NCBI GenBank assembly: GCA_002382045.1
Contig: DFZJ01000060.1
Location: 1-18,055, forward strand
Source: Syntrophaceae bacterium UBA4059
GTDB taxonomy: Bacteria; Desulfobacterota; Syntrophia; Syntrophales; Smithellaceae
Reading direction: 5' to 3'
Length of the DNA stretch: 18,055 bases
The position numbers and the translations under genes were made by a program. The notes beneath the pieces are model-generated. The model had not been told where the DNA came from. It saw only the letters and a list, made by a program, of their open reading frames with translations, and searched no databases. How positions within the stretch are numbered: the stretch's first letter is position 1; each line of letters begins with the position of its first letter. Shown piece after piece: positions 7,818 to 14,337 of this stretch.

Positions 7818-9140
7818 ATGATCCATAACGAACCGAAAATTAAAGTAGCGCTGCTGCAAAGCGCCCCTGAAGCCCGCCTGAAGCTTACCGGTTCTTTTTC
7901 GCTGCCCGGCGGCCACGCCGTTAGCGGCGGGCTTTCCGCCCGCGCCGCAAACGGACAAGTCGTTCTCCTTGATTCCAAAGGTCTGGAGATCATCCGTCAC
8001 AATGAAATTCTGCTGACACCCGATGCGTCCGCTGAAACTTTTTTCACCGTCCTGAATGTAAAAATCGGCATCGATTTTCACTGGCAAAGGGTACAGGAAC
8101 AATCCTTTCGCGGCGCGCTGCTGCTCACCGCGAATCCCGCAGACACGTTCCATCTCATCAATGTCATCCCGCTCGAAAAATACCTCGCCTCGGTCATATC
8201 GTCGGAAATGGCAGCATGCGCACCTCTGGAGTTTCTCAAAGCACAGGCGGTTACGGCGCGGAGCTGGCTTTTAGCGATGCTGGCCAAAAAGAAATCCCCC
8301 CGGGCCCTCCCTGAAAAAAAGGAGGGTGAAATTCTGGTCTGGCAGGATGTAAACGATCATCAGGCATTTGACGTCTGTGCCGACGACCATTGTCAGCGCT
8401 ATCAGGGCATCACCCGGATTATCTCCGATCAGGTTGCCCGGGCCATCGACGCCACGCGCGGAACATTTCTGGTGAGCGCCGGTGAAATCTGCGACGCCCG
8501 TTACTACAAATGCTGCGGAGGACGGACGGATGTTTTTTCATCCGCCTGGGAAAACGAATCACCCTCCTATCTGCAAAGCATTGCCGACAGTGATCATGTT
8601 CATCCGCCTGTTTCATTGGAAACGGACGCGGCGGACTGGCTTTTCAGCAAACCGCCTGCTTATTGCAATACAACGGACAAAACACTGCTGGCGAGGATCC
8701 TGCCGGCCTTTGATCAGGAAACGTCCGACTTTTACCGCTGGCAGGTCACCTATACCCGACAGGAGCTGGAAAATATTTTAAAGAAGAAATCGGGCATTGA
8801 TTTTGGTGAGCTGCAGCACATCATTCCGCTGGAGCGCGGTCCGTCCGGCAGAATTTATAAATTGAAAATTACCGGGTCCCAAAAAACGATCATCGTGGGC
8901 AAGGAGCTGGAAATCCGCCGCTGGCTGTCGGAAAGCCATCTTTTCTCCAGCGCCTTTGTCGTCGTGGCGGAACATGCGGCGGACGGCGGCATTCAGCACT
9001 TTATTTTTCATGGCGGAGGCTGGGGGCATGGCGTGGGTCTTTGCCAGATCGGCGCGGCAGTCATGGCGGCCAAAGGATTTAAGGCGGAGGAAATTTTGGC
9101 TCACTATTTTACCGGCGCCGGCATAGAGAAACTGTATTGA
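7818..9140 (+). CDS. SpoIID/LytB-domain protein, probable peptidoglycan-active enzyme
   Basis: A 440-residue protein of the SpoIID/LytB (amidase-enhancer) family, whose founding member is a lytic transglycosylase that cuts the glycan strand of stem-peptide-free peptidoglycan. The domain starts at about residue 110 with VIPLEKYLASVISSEM and KAQAVTARSWLL. It continues with CADDHCQRYQG, ICDARYYKCCGG (about 227-238) and the C-terminal GGGWGHGVGLCQIGA (about 399-413). These cysteine-rich motifs resemble a SpoIID subfamily I recall from Bacteroidetes. No signal peptide or membrane helix is visible at the N-terminus (MIHNEPKIKV), so either export is unusual or it acts in the cytoplasm. The ATG at 7818 is chosen over a TTG at 7782, though its ribosome-binding site is weak. 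The lipoprotein gene follows after 2 bases. Confidence 0.85.
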   Translation: MIHNEPKIKVALLQSAPEARLKLTGSFSLPGGHAVSGGLSARAANGQVVLLDSKGLEIIRHNEILLTPDASAETFFTVLNVKIGIDFHWQRVQEQSFRGALLLTANPADTFHLINVIPLEKYLASVISSEMAACAPLEFLKAQAVTARSWLLAMLAKKKSPRALPEKKEGEILVWQDVNDHQAFDVCADDHCQRYQGITRIISDQVARAIDATRGTFLVSAGEICDARYYKCCGGRTDVFSSAWENESPSYLQSIADSDHVHPPVSLETDAADWLFSKPPAYCNTTDKTLLARILPAFDQETSDFYRWQVTYTRQELENILKKKSGIDFGELQHIIPLERGPSGRIYKLKITGSQKTIIVGKELEIRRWLSESHLFSSAFVVVAEHAADGGIQHFIFHGGGWGHGVGLCQIGAAVMAAKGFKAEEILAHYFTGAGIEKLY

Positions 9141-9142
9141 TC

Positions 9143-9586
9143 ATGAAGGATGTTGTCGCAAGGATCATTTCCATAAAAAGACTGGTCTGCATTTTTGCCG
9201 CGCTGCCTTTGCTGTTTCTTTTGTTTGCCTGTGCCGGACCGCAGCAGCATATATTACGCACTGAAAAGGATTATCAACACGCCTTCAATGATGTTTATTT
9301 CCGGGGCAAGGCGCAGATGGAAGTCCACGTAAAATACGGCCGGGTTGATCTGTTGAGCGACGATTACGCAATTGAAGTGGACAACCCGGACAATTTTCAT
9401 GAAGCCATCGGGCAGGCCCTGCATTACGCAAAAGAGACCGGGAAAAAACCGGCCGTCGCCTTTTATATCGCAGACCAAAAACACGGTGACCGGGAAAAAT
9501 TAAAATACGCCATATGGCTTTGCGACTATTACAAGATCAAAACCTGGTTCATCAACGATGAACTGAAAAAAGCGCGTAAGAAATAG
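9143..9586 (+). CDS. predicted lipoprotein with a PD-(D/E)XK-like core
   Basis: A 147-residue protein. Residues 1-30 form a lipoprotein signal: basic start, hydrophobic run, then lipobox LFAC with Cys30 as the lipidated residue. The mature part carries a restriction-endonuclease-like pattern: RGKAQMEVHV with E60, GRVDLL with D69, YAIEVD with E78 and D80, and GQALHYA with Q91 and Y95 (a QxxxY motif as in RecB-type nucleases). The usual catalytic Lys of E-x-K is Asp here, so activity may be altered or lost. The ATG at 9143 lies 2 bases after the SpoIID-like stop, and the permease gene follows after 13 bases. I do not know a function. An extracytoplasmic nuclease-fold protein in a peptidoglycan operon is unexpected. 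Confidence 0.75.
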   Translation: MKDVVARIISIKRLVCIFAALPLLFLLFACAGPQQHILRTEKDYQHAFNDVYFRGKAQMEVHVKYGRVDLLSDDYAIEVDNPDNFHEAIGQALHYAKETGKKPAVAFYIADQKHGDREKLKYAIWLCDYYKIKTWFINDELKKARKK

Positions 9587-9599
9587 CTAAAGGAACTTC

Positions 9600-10892
9600 A
9601 TGTCCCCATCAAATCAAAAAGCCGCGGCCTCAGCACGCAATCCCTGGTTCTGGGTGCCTTCCATTTACATGGCGGAAGGCATTCCTTACATGATCGTCAT
9701 GACCGTCAGCGTCGTGATGTATAAAAATCTGGGGCTCTCCAATACCGACATCGCTCTTTATACCAGCTGGCTTTATCTGCCCTGGGTCATCAAGCCGCTG
9801 TGGAGTCCTTTTGTCGACCTTTTCCGCACCAAGCGCTTCTGGATCATCGCCATGCAGCTGGCCATCGGCGGGTCTCTGGCCTGCGTCGCCCTGACTTTAC
9901 CCGCAGCGGATTTTGTAAGATACTCGCTCGCGATGCTCTGGATCATGGCTTTTTCCTCCGCCACCCATGACATTGCCGCCGACGGCTTTTATATGCTGGG
10001 TCTGACCACGCCCGAGCAGGCCGCCTTTGTCGGGGTGCGCACGGTTTTTTACCGCGTGGCCACCATCGCCGCCAAAGGCGGCCTGGTCATTCTGGCCGGC
10101 ACGCTGAAAGATTACGGGTATCCGGTCGCCTCCGCCTGGTCGATCACCTTTGTCGTCATCGCCGCGGTTTTTCTGGCCCTCTGTCTTTATCATTTTTTTG
10201 TTCTGCCCATGCCCGCAACCGATCACAGCGCGTCTTTGGACAAGGGCAAAGGGGTTGTATCCGAGTATTTCCGGATCATCACCCTGTTTTTCCGGCGCAA
10301 GGATATTATTCTCATCATCTGCTTCTTTTTATTTTACCGTTTTGCTGAAGCGCAACTGGTCAAGATGGTCGCCCCTTTCCTGCTGGATGCGCGGGGGAAA
10401 GGCGGCCTGGGATTATCTACCGCCGAAGTCGGCTGGATCTACGGCACCGTGGGCGTTGTGGCGCTGATGCTGGGCGGCCTGCTGGGCGGTTATGTCATTT
10501 ACCGGAACGGCTTGAAATTCTGGCTGTGGCCGATGGTGATCATCATGCACGTCCCGGATTTAATTTTTGTCTATCTGTCGCATGCGCAGCCGGATAATCT
10601 GTGGCTGATCGGTTCAGCCGTGGCCCTGGAGCAATTCGGCTACGGCTTCGGCTTTACCGCTTACACGATGTACATGATCATGGTTTCGCAGGGCGAATAT
10701 AAAACCGTCTTTTACGCCATCGGCACGGGTATTATGGCGCTGGGGATGATGCTGCCCGCCATGTCCAGCGGCTGGATTCAGGAACATCTGGGTTATATCA
10801 ACTTCTACTACTGGATATTACTTACGACCATCCCCGGATTTATTGTCACGGCGCTGGTAAGGATAGATCCGGAGTATGGGAAAAAAACGTAA
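9600..10892 (+). CDS. AmpG-like MFS permease
   Basis: A 430-residue integral membrane protein with about 12 hydrophobic segments, of the major facilitator superfamily and the AmpG-like group. AmpG imports anhydro-muropeptides or amino sugars released by wall turnover. Visible signs are IYMAEGIPYMIV, SNTDIALYTSWLYLPWVIKPLWSP with the cytoplasmic loop VDLFRTKRFW, and SATHDIAADGFYM (about residues 119-131), the counterpart of the AmpG ATQDI-D motif. AAAGGAAC gives a good ribosome-binding site. It follows the lipoprotein gene by 13 bases. The context (SpoIID upstream, MurU/AmgK about 2.7 kb downstream) supports muropeptide or MurNAc import, but the exact substrate is inferred. Confidence 0.85.
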   Translation: MSPSNQKAAASARNPWFWVPSIYMAEGIPYMIVMTVSVVMYKNLGLSNTDIALYTSWLYLPWVIKPLWSPFVDLFRTKRFWIIAMQLAIGGSLACVALTLPAADFVRYSLAMLWIMAFSSATHDIAADGFYMLGLTTPEQAAFVGVRTVFYRVATIAAKGGLVILAGTLKDYGYPVASAWSITFVVIAAVFLALCLYHFFVLPMPATDHSASLDKGKGVVSEYFRIITLFFRRKDIILIICFFLFYRFAEAQLVKMVAPFLLDARGKGGLGLSTAEVGWIYGTVGVVALMLGGLLGGYVIYRNGLKFWLWPMVIIMHVPDLIFVYLSHAQPDNLWLIGSAVALEQFGYGFGFTAYTMYMIMVSQGEYKTVFYAIGTGIMALGMMLPAMSSGWIQEHLGYINFYYWILLTTIPGFIVTALVRIDPEYGKKT

Positions 10893-10930
10893 GGTTCAAG
10901 GTTCAGCGGCTCACGGTTCAACGGTTTCAC
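10893..10930. repeat. second GGTTCA-type repeat tract
   Basis: Right after the MFS stop the sequence runs through GGTTCAAGGTTCAGCGG, CTCACGGTTCAACGG and TTTCAC. The units match the reverse complement of the tract at 6585-6640. Confidence 0.5.
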
Positions 10931-11010
10931 ATACTGCGGTGCGTCGGCCTTGTGGTGTGGGGTGGAAGATACGAAACAGTTCCAACAAAAAGCCAATGAC
11001 AGGTCAATGA

Positions 11011-11250
11011 AATAGACTGGCCGGGTCTTTCGTAAGGAAATGGATCATCAATAAAATAATCATAGCAAATGTTGACAAGAGTTATCTTGATTTTATGCGC
11101 GCAATGAAGGAGAGAATTCTGGAACAGGTTGCTCCGGAAACGATTGGAAGGGACGACGGCTTAATTCTGCGACAATTTGCCACAGAATTACCATGGGGGC
11201 ATTATTATCGAAAATATGATAACGTGATGTTCACATTGTTTCTGCGCTGA
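11011..11250 (+). pseudogene. possible remnant of a YhcG/DUF1016-type protein
   Basis: The frame is open for 79 codons between a TGA at 11008-11010 and the TGA at 11248-11250. The only ATG starts are at 11095 (51 residues) and 11104, neither with a ribosome-binding site. The reading SYLDFMRAMKERILEQ followed by RQFATELPWGHYY recalls the N-terminal region of DUF1016/YhcG proteins, where a Y-x-x-hydrophobic helix and a QLPWGH-like segment occur, but with the middle missing. The match is from memory and weak. It could equally be an unrelated small gene. It ends 16 bases before the ATPase gene. Confidence 0.3.
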
Positions 11251-11266
11251 AATAAGGAGAATATTT

Positions 11267-12538
11267 ATGATCTATAATATTGAAATCAAAAATTATCGCA
11301 GCATAAAATACATCAAACAAAGAATTAATCCTTTTCAGGTGCTTATCGGTGCAAATGCTAGCGGCAAAACCACTTTTCTCGATGCAATCAATCTTGTCTC
11401 TGACATCGTCAAAACGGGCATTGATGAATCCATTCTGAAGCGAACATCAAATTTTCAGGATTTAACTTTTTTGGGCCAGGGTGGAAATATTGAATTGGCC
11501 TTGGAAATCATTCTTCCAGACAACATCAGATCTAAGCTGCCGGATAAGGATTACAAATACATCCGCTATGAGATGGAAATCGGCCTGACCCAGGAATCAA
11601 GAGAACATGCAATTATAGAAGAATCTGCATTTTTACTTAAAGACAACGCAGGCAAGGATGAATTATGTCCACATCAAAACACGTCGTTTCCTTTCTTCTG
11701 CGACATGCCCGAAAAGGTATTGAACAAAAAATATGCAGGCAAGCACTCCCGCCGCATTTTCAGAAAAAAACCGGGTGGCAATGATAATTTTTATGATGAA
11801 ACAAAGGAGAGATCAGGCAAAGGATGGATGCCTTCTTTCAAGTTTGGAATTAAGAAAAGCGCTTTGGGCAATCTGCCAGCTGACGAAACAAAATTTCCTG
11901 CTTCCAGTTGGCTGAAAAACTATCTGACTGAAGGCGTTCAATTGCTTGTATTGGATAGTCTTAACATTCGCAAACCAAGCCCCCCGGGACAGAGCAAACA
12001 ATTTAAACCAGACGGTTCCAATCTACCATGGGTTTTTGAAGACTTGAAAAAGGATACAAAACGTTTTGCTCAGTGGCTGGCACATATTAAGACGGCACTG
12101 CCGGATATTCAGGATATTGAAATTGTCGAGAGACAGGAGGACAAACATAAATATATTCTTGTTCATTATCAAAATGGCGGGAAAATACCGAGTTGGCTGG
12201 TATCCGATGGCACGCTACGTTTATTTGCTTTAACGATACTGGCCTATCTTCCGAACTTGGAAGGCGTTTTCCTGATCGAAGAGCCGGAAAATGGCATCCA
12301 TCCAAAAGCGATAGAAACGGTCTACCAGTCTCTCTCTTCGGTATATTCCGCGCAAATACTTCTTGCGTCTCACTCGCCGATTATCTTGAGTATGGTTAAA
12401 CCAAGCGACGTCTTGTGCTTTGGAAAGACTAAAGAGGGAATAACCGACATTGTTAATGGCGCAGATCACCCGAAATTAAAAAATTGGAAAGGTGCGGTTA
12501 ACCTGAGCAACTTGTTTGCGGGGGGAATTTTGGGATGA
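11267..12538 (+). CDS. AAA (ABC-type, OLD-like) ATPase of a probable defence pair
   Basis: A 423-residue ATPase of the AAA_15/AAA_21 type. The N-terminus is the usual strand MIYNIEIKNYRSI, followed by Walker A GANASGKTT (residues 28-36). The middle, about residues 130-250, is variable and basic. SDGTLRLFALTILAYLP is the signature-like segment, FLIEEPENGIHP is Walker B with the catalytic Glu, and LLASHSPIIL holds the switch His. A strong AAGGAG lies before the ATG. Such ATPases usually work with a nuclease or TOPRIM partner in phage defence, as in AbiL, RloA/RloB or PARIS. The next gene starts inside its stop (ATGA) and looks like that partner, but it is broken. AT-rich composition sets the gene apart from the flanks. 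Confidence 0.87.
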   Translation: MIYNIEIKNYRSIKYIKQRINPFQVLIGANASGKTTFLDAINLVSDIVKTGIDESILKRTSNFQDLTFLGQGGNIELALEIILPDNIRSKLPDKDYKYIRYEMEIGLTQESREHAIIEESAFLLKDNAGKDELCPHQNTSFPFFCDMPEKVLNKKYAGKHSRRIFRKKPGGNDNFYDETKERSGKGWMPSFKFGIKKSALGNLPADETKFPASSWLKNYLTEGVQLLVLDSLNIRKPSPPGQSKQFKPDGSNLPWVFEDLKKDTKRFAQWLAHIKTALPDIQDIEIVERQEDKHKYILVHYQNGGKIPSWLVSDGTLRLFALTILAYLPNLEGVFLIEEPENGIHPKAIETVYQSLSSVYSAQILLASHSPIILSMVKPSDVLCFGKTKEGITDIVNGADHPKLKNWKGAVNLSNLFAGGILG

Positions 12539-13143
12539 AAGATATTTTGATACTGACAGCCGATCAAGATGCCGAGTTTTTAATAAAGGCGCTTATGGAG
12601 TAAATACCAACTATCGAAAGAACACCCCCTATTGATTTCGATATTATTAGACATCCTGATCGTGATGCGGGTGTTGCAACACATGCGGTTGAGTTTGTCC
12701 GCCCTTACATAAATGACTATCAATACCTCCTGGTCATTTTTGATTATGAGGGTTGCGGTAAAGAGTCCATGGCAAAAAATGACCTTGAGATACAAATGGA
12801 AAATCAATTCAATATAAATGGCTGGCCGAATCGGAATGTCTGCATTGCTCTCTATCCAGAGTTGGAATCATGGTTATGGGTTAATCGTCAACACCTGCAC
12901 GATATTTTAGATTGGCAAAGCGAACATAACATTTACGAATGGCTGGAAACGAATGGCCATCAGCTTCGAGGCAACAAACCAGAACGGCCCAAAGAGGCGT
13001 TTGAAGCCGCCTTGAAAAAGCAAAAGCGACCACGTTCTTCGTCCTTATTTTCAGATCTGGCGCAAAAAGCCAGTTATCAAAACTGCACAGACCCCTCATT
13101 TAATAAATTTCTGAATTCAATCAAAGGATGGTTTATTCGATAG
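12535..13143 (+). pseudogene. TOPRIM-like partner of the AAA ATPase, interrupted by an in-frame TAA
   Basis: The frame starts with an ATG overlapping the ATPase stop by 4 bases (ATGA) and runs to the TAG at 13141-13143, but codon 23 (12601-12603) is TAA. Sense reading resumes in the same frame right after it with no frameshift. The pieces fit one protein of about 200 residues: KDILILTADQDAEFLIKALME, then after the stop DFDIIRHPDRDAG, YLLVIFDYEGCGKES, and ALYPELESWLW, KPERPKEAFEAAL and PRSSSLFSDLAQ further on. The IFDYEG strand with an acidic pair, after an N-terminal acidic turn, suggests a TOPRIM-like nuclease of the AbiLii/RloB style (inference). A CAA-to-TAA change would explain the stop. 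The next in-frame ATG, 12769, lies after the acidic strand, so a 124-residue restart product would lack the presumed active site. Confidence 0.72.
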
Positions 13144-13144
13144 G

Positions 13145-13288
13145 AGTATTCCCAAACCAACTGAGCATAGAAACGTGCAGACCCGCATTCTCCCATATGC
13201 CGGGGTAATTGACTGGACGTTTGTCCCACGCGCAGAAACCGGAAAACGGCGGGGATTTGACATCGCAGCCGTAAGCCTGCAGGAATGA
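13145..13288 (+). pseudogene. fragment of the N-terminus of a type I restriction HsdR subunit
   Basis: The frame reads IPKPTEHRNVQTRILPYAG, then VIDWTFVPRAETGKRRGFDIAA and ends at TGA 13286-13288. This resembles the opening of a group of type I restriction R subunits, where VQxRIL-YA-x-x-IGWTFVPR-x-EAExRRGFD is a typical start. The rest of HsdR, about a thousand residues, is absent, and there is no good start codon. It begins just after the stop of the broken TOPRIM-like gene. I treat it as a fossil. The match is from memory of the family. Confidence 0.5.
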
Positions 13289-13300
13289 ACCTTTTCATGT

Positions 13301-13314
13301 CGCAGCAAGCTGCG
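13301..13314. repeat. short perfect inverted repeat
   Basis: CGCAGC-AA-GCTGCG forms a compact hairpin between the HsdR-like fragment and the pRiA4b-like gene. No T-run follows, so it is not a standard terminator. It may mark a rearrangement end. Confidence 0.4.
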
Positions 13315-13366
13315 GAGAATTAACGCGCGTCCCGCAACAGCAGGATTAAACAAGCAAAGGAGTTAT

Positions 13367-13615
13367 ATGGCAGGCAAGTATGACAAGAACTTTACCAAAC
13401 AAGGTTACGGCGAGAGAGCTTGTCCGCCGGAGGATTGTGGTGGCGTGAATGGTTACAACAGGTTGTTGAAGACATTGTCTAATCCTGAAGATGAAGATCA
13501 TGAAGCAATGAAAGAATGGGTCGGCACGGATTGGGGGCCTGAAAAGTTCAACAAGAATTCCATCCGGTTTGATAACCCGTATAATCGGTGGAAAAAAGCG
13601 TTTCTGGAGAAGTAA
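13367..13615 (+). CDS. truncated pRiA4b ORF-3-family protein (C-terminal part)
   Basis: An 82-residue reading frame. From about residue 15 it matches the C-terminal end of plasmid pRiA4b ORF-3-like proteins (PF07929): GERACPPEDCGGVNGYNRLL, then a helix with NPEDEDHEAMKEW and DWGPEKFN. Full members are about 180-200 residues and begin with an IYQLKV-type strand and a WRR motif; none of that is present. The first 14 residues look unrelated. The start has a good AAAGGAG site, so it may still be translated, but the fold is probably incomplete. The family's function is unknown. It ends 8 bases before the MurU-like gene. Confidence 0.65.
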   Translation: MAGKYDKNFTKQGYGERACPPEDCGGVNGYNRLLKTLSNPEDEDHEAMKEWVGTDWGPEKFNKNSIRFDNPYNRWKKAFLEK

Positions 13616-13623
13616 GTGGATAT

Positions 13624-14337
13624 ATGACAAACAAACAAATCAGCACCGCCTTTATTCTGGGTGCCGGGCTGGGAACACGTCTTCGGCCGCTTACTGAAAA
13701 CACTCCCAAGCCTCTGTTGCCTGTCGGTGGTCGTCCGATCATCACTTACGCGATGGCGCATCTGCGGGATATTGGCGTACAAAGATTTATCATCAACACG
13801 CACCACTGCGCCGAGAAATATCAGGAGGTATTCCCTGCCGGAAACTGGCAGGGCATTCCGATCACCTTCCGTCACGAACCTACGCTTCTGGACACAGGAG
13901 GCGGCATCAAAAATATTGAAGACCTGATTATGCAGGATGAGCGCATCATCGTATACAACGGCGATATCATCACCAATCTGCCGCTTCGGCCGCTTGTGGA
14001 CAGGCATTTTGACCTCCGGACGCAAGTCACGCTCGCCCTTCGCAGCCGGGGGCCCCTCCTCAATGTCAATATTGACTCCAAAGGCTTTATCTGCGATATG
14101 AGAAACGCGCTCAAGCAGCCGGGAATTCAGCGCTGTCTTTTCGCCGGAATTTACATTTTGGAAACGACTTTCCTGCGGCAGCTGAGCGCGGGAAAGATTG
14201 AATCGATTGTTTTGCCGTTGATTGAAAGTATCAAGGCAAATCCCTGCTCCATCGGAGGGATTGTCGTTGATGAAGGTTTCTGGTACGATCTGGGAACAAT
14301 TGAAGAATACAATAAATTACGTCAGCAAAACCTATGA
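13624..14337 (+). CDS. murU: MurU-like nucleotidyltransferase (MurNAc-1-phosphate uridylyltransferase)
   Basis: A 237-residue sugar-1-phosphate nucleotidyltransferase. The nucleotide loop is AFILGAGLGTRLRPLT (G13 to R19), followed by NTPKPLLPVGGRPII with K29, and the metal Asp is D114 in YNGDII. Size and partner gene match MurU, which makes UDP-MurNAc from MurNAc-1-phosphate and so bypasses de novo MurA/MurB synthesis. The ATG at 13624 is chosen because the family starts just before the loop; the frame extends to a GTG at 13588 inside the previous gene. The ribosome-binding site is weak. It overlaps the AmgK-like gene by 4 bases (ATGA). Other sugar-phosphate nucleotidyltransferases look similar, so the substrate is inferred mainly from the kinase beside it. 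Confidence 0.78.
   Translation: MTNKQISTAFILGAGLGTRLRPLTENTPKPLLPVGGRPIITYAMAHLRDIGVQRFIINTHHCAEKYQEVFPAGNWQGIPITFRHEPTLLDTGGGIKNIEDLIMQDERIIVYNGDIITNLPLRPLVDRHFDLRTQVTLALRSRGPLLNVNIDSKGFICDMRNALKQPGIQRCLFAGIYILETTFLRQLSAGKIESIVLPLIESIKANPCSIGGIVVDEGFWYDLGTIEEYNKLRQQNL

Larger units (their letters stand above)
10893..11266. other. gene-poor junction at the start of the accessory block
   Basis: About 370 bases with no intact gene of clear family. It contains the GGTTCA repeat tract, then a stretch in which I see nothing, then an open frame from 11011 to 11250 that looks like a gene remnant. A TTGACA at 11072-11077 has no convincing -10 partner. A good AAGGAG site just before 11267 belongs to the ATPase gene. 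From about 11040 the sequence is visibly richer in A and T than the MFS gene before it, which marks the boundary of foreign-looking DNA. Confidence 0.5.

Noticed and set aside
11072..11100. Promoter from TTGACA at 11072
   Set aside because: The -35 is perfect, but the best -10 at 16 bases is TATGCG, and it lies inside the remnant frame.
12769..13143. Independent 124-residue gene starting at ATG 12769
   Set aside because: The same frame continues upstream with family-like sequence to an ATGA-coupled start, so this is the tail of an interrupted gene. No ribosome-binding site was seen before 12769.
13301..13314. Terminator from the CGCAGC hairpin
   Set aside because: The stem is short and no T-run follows.
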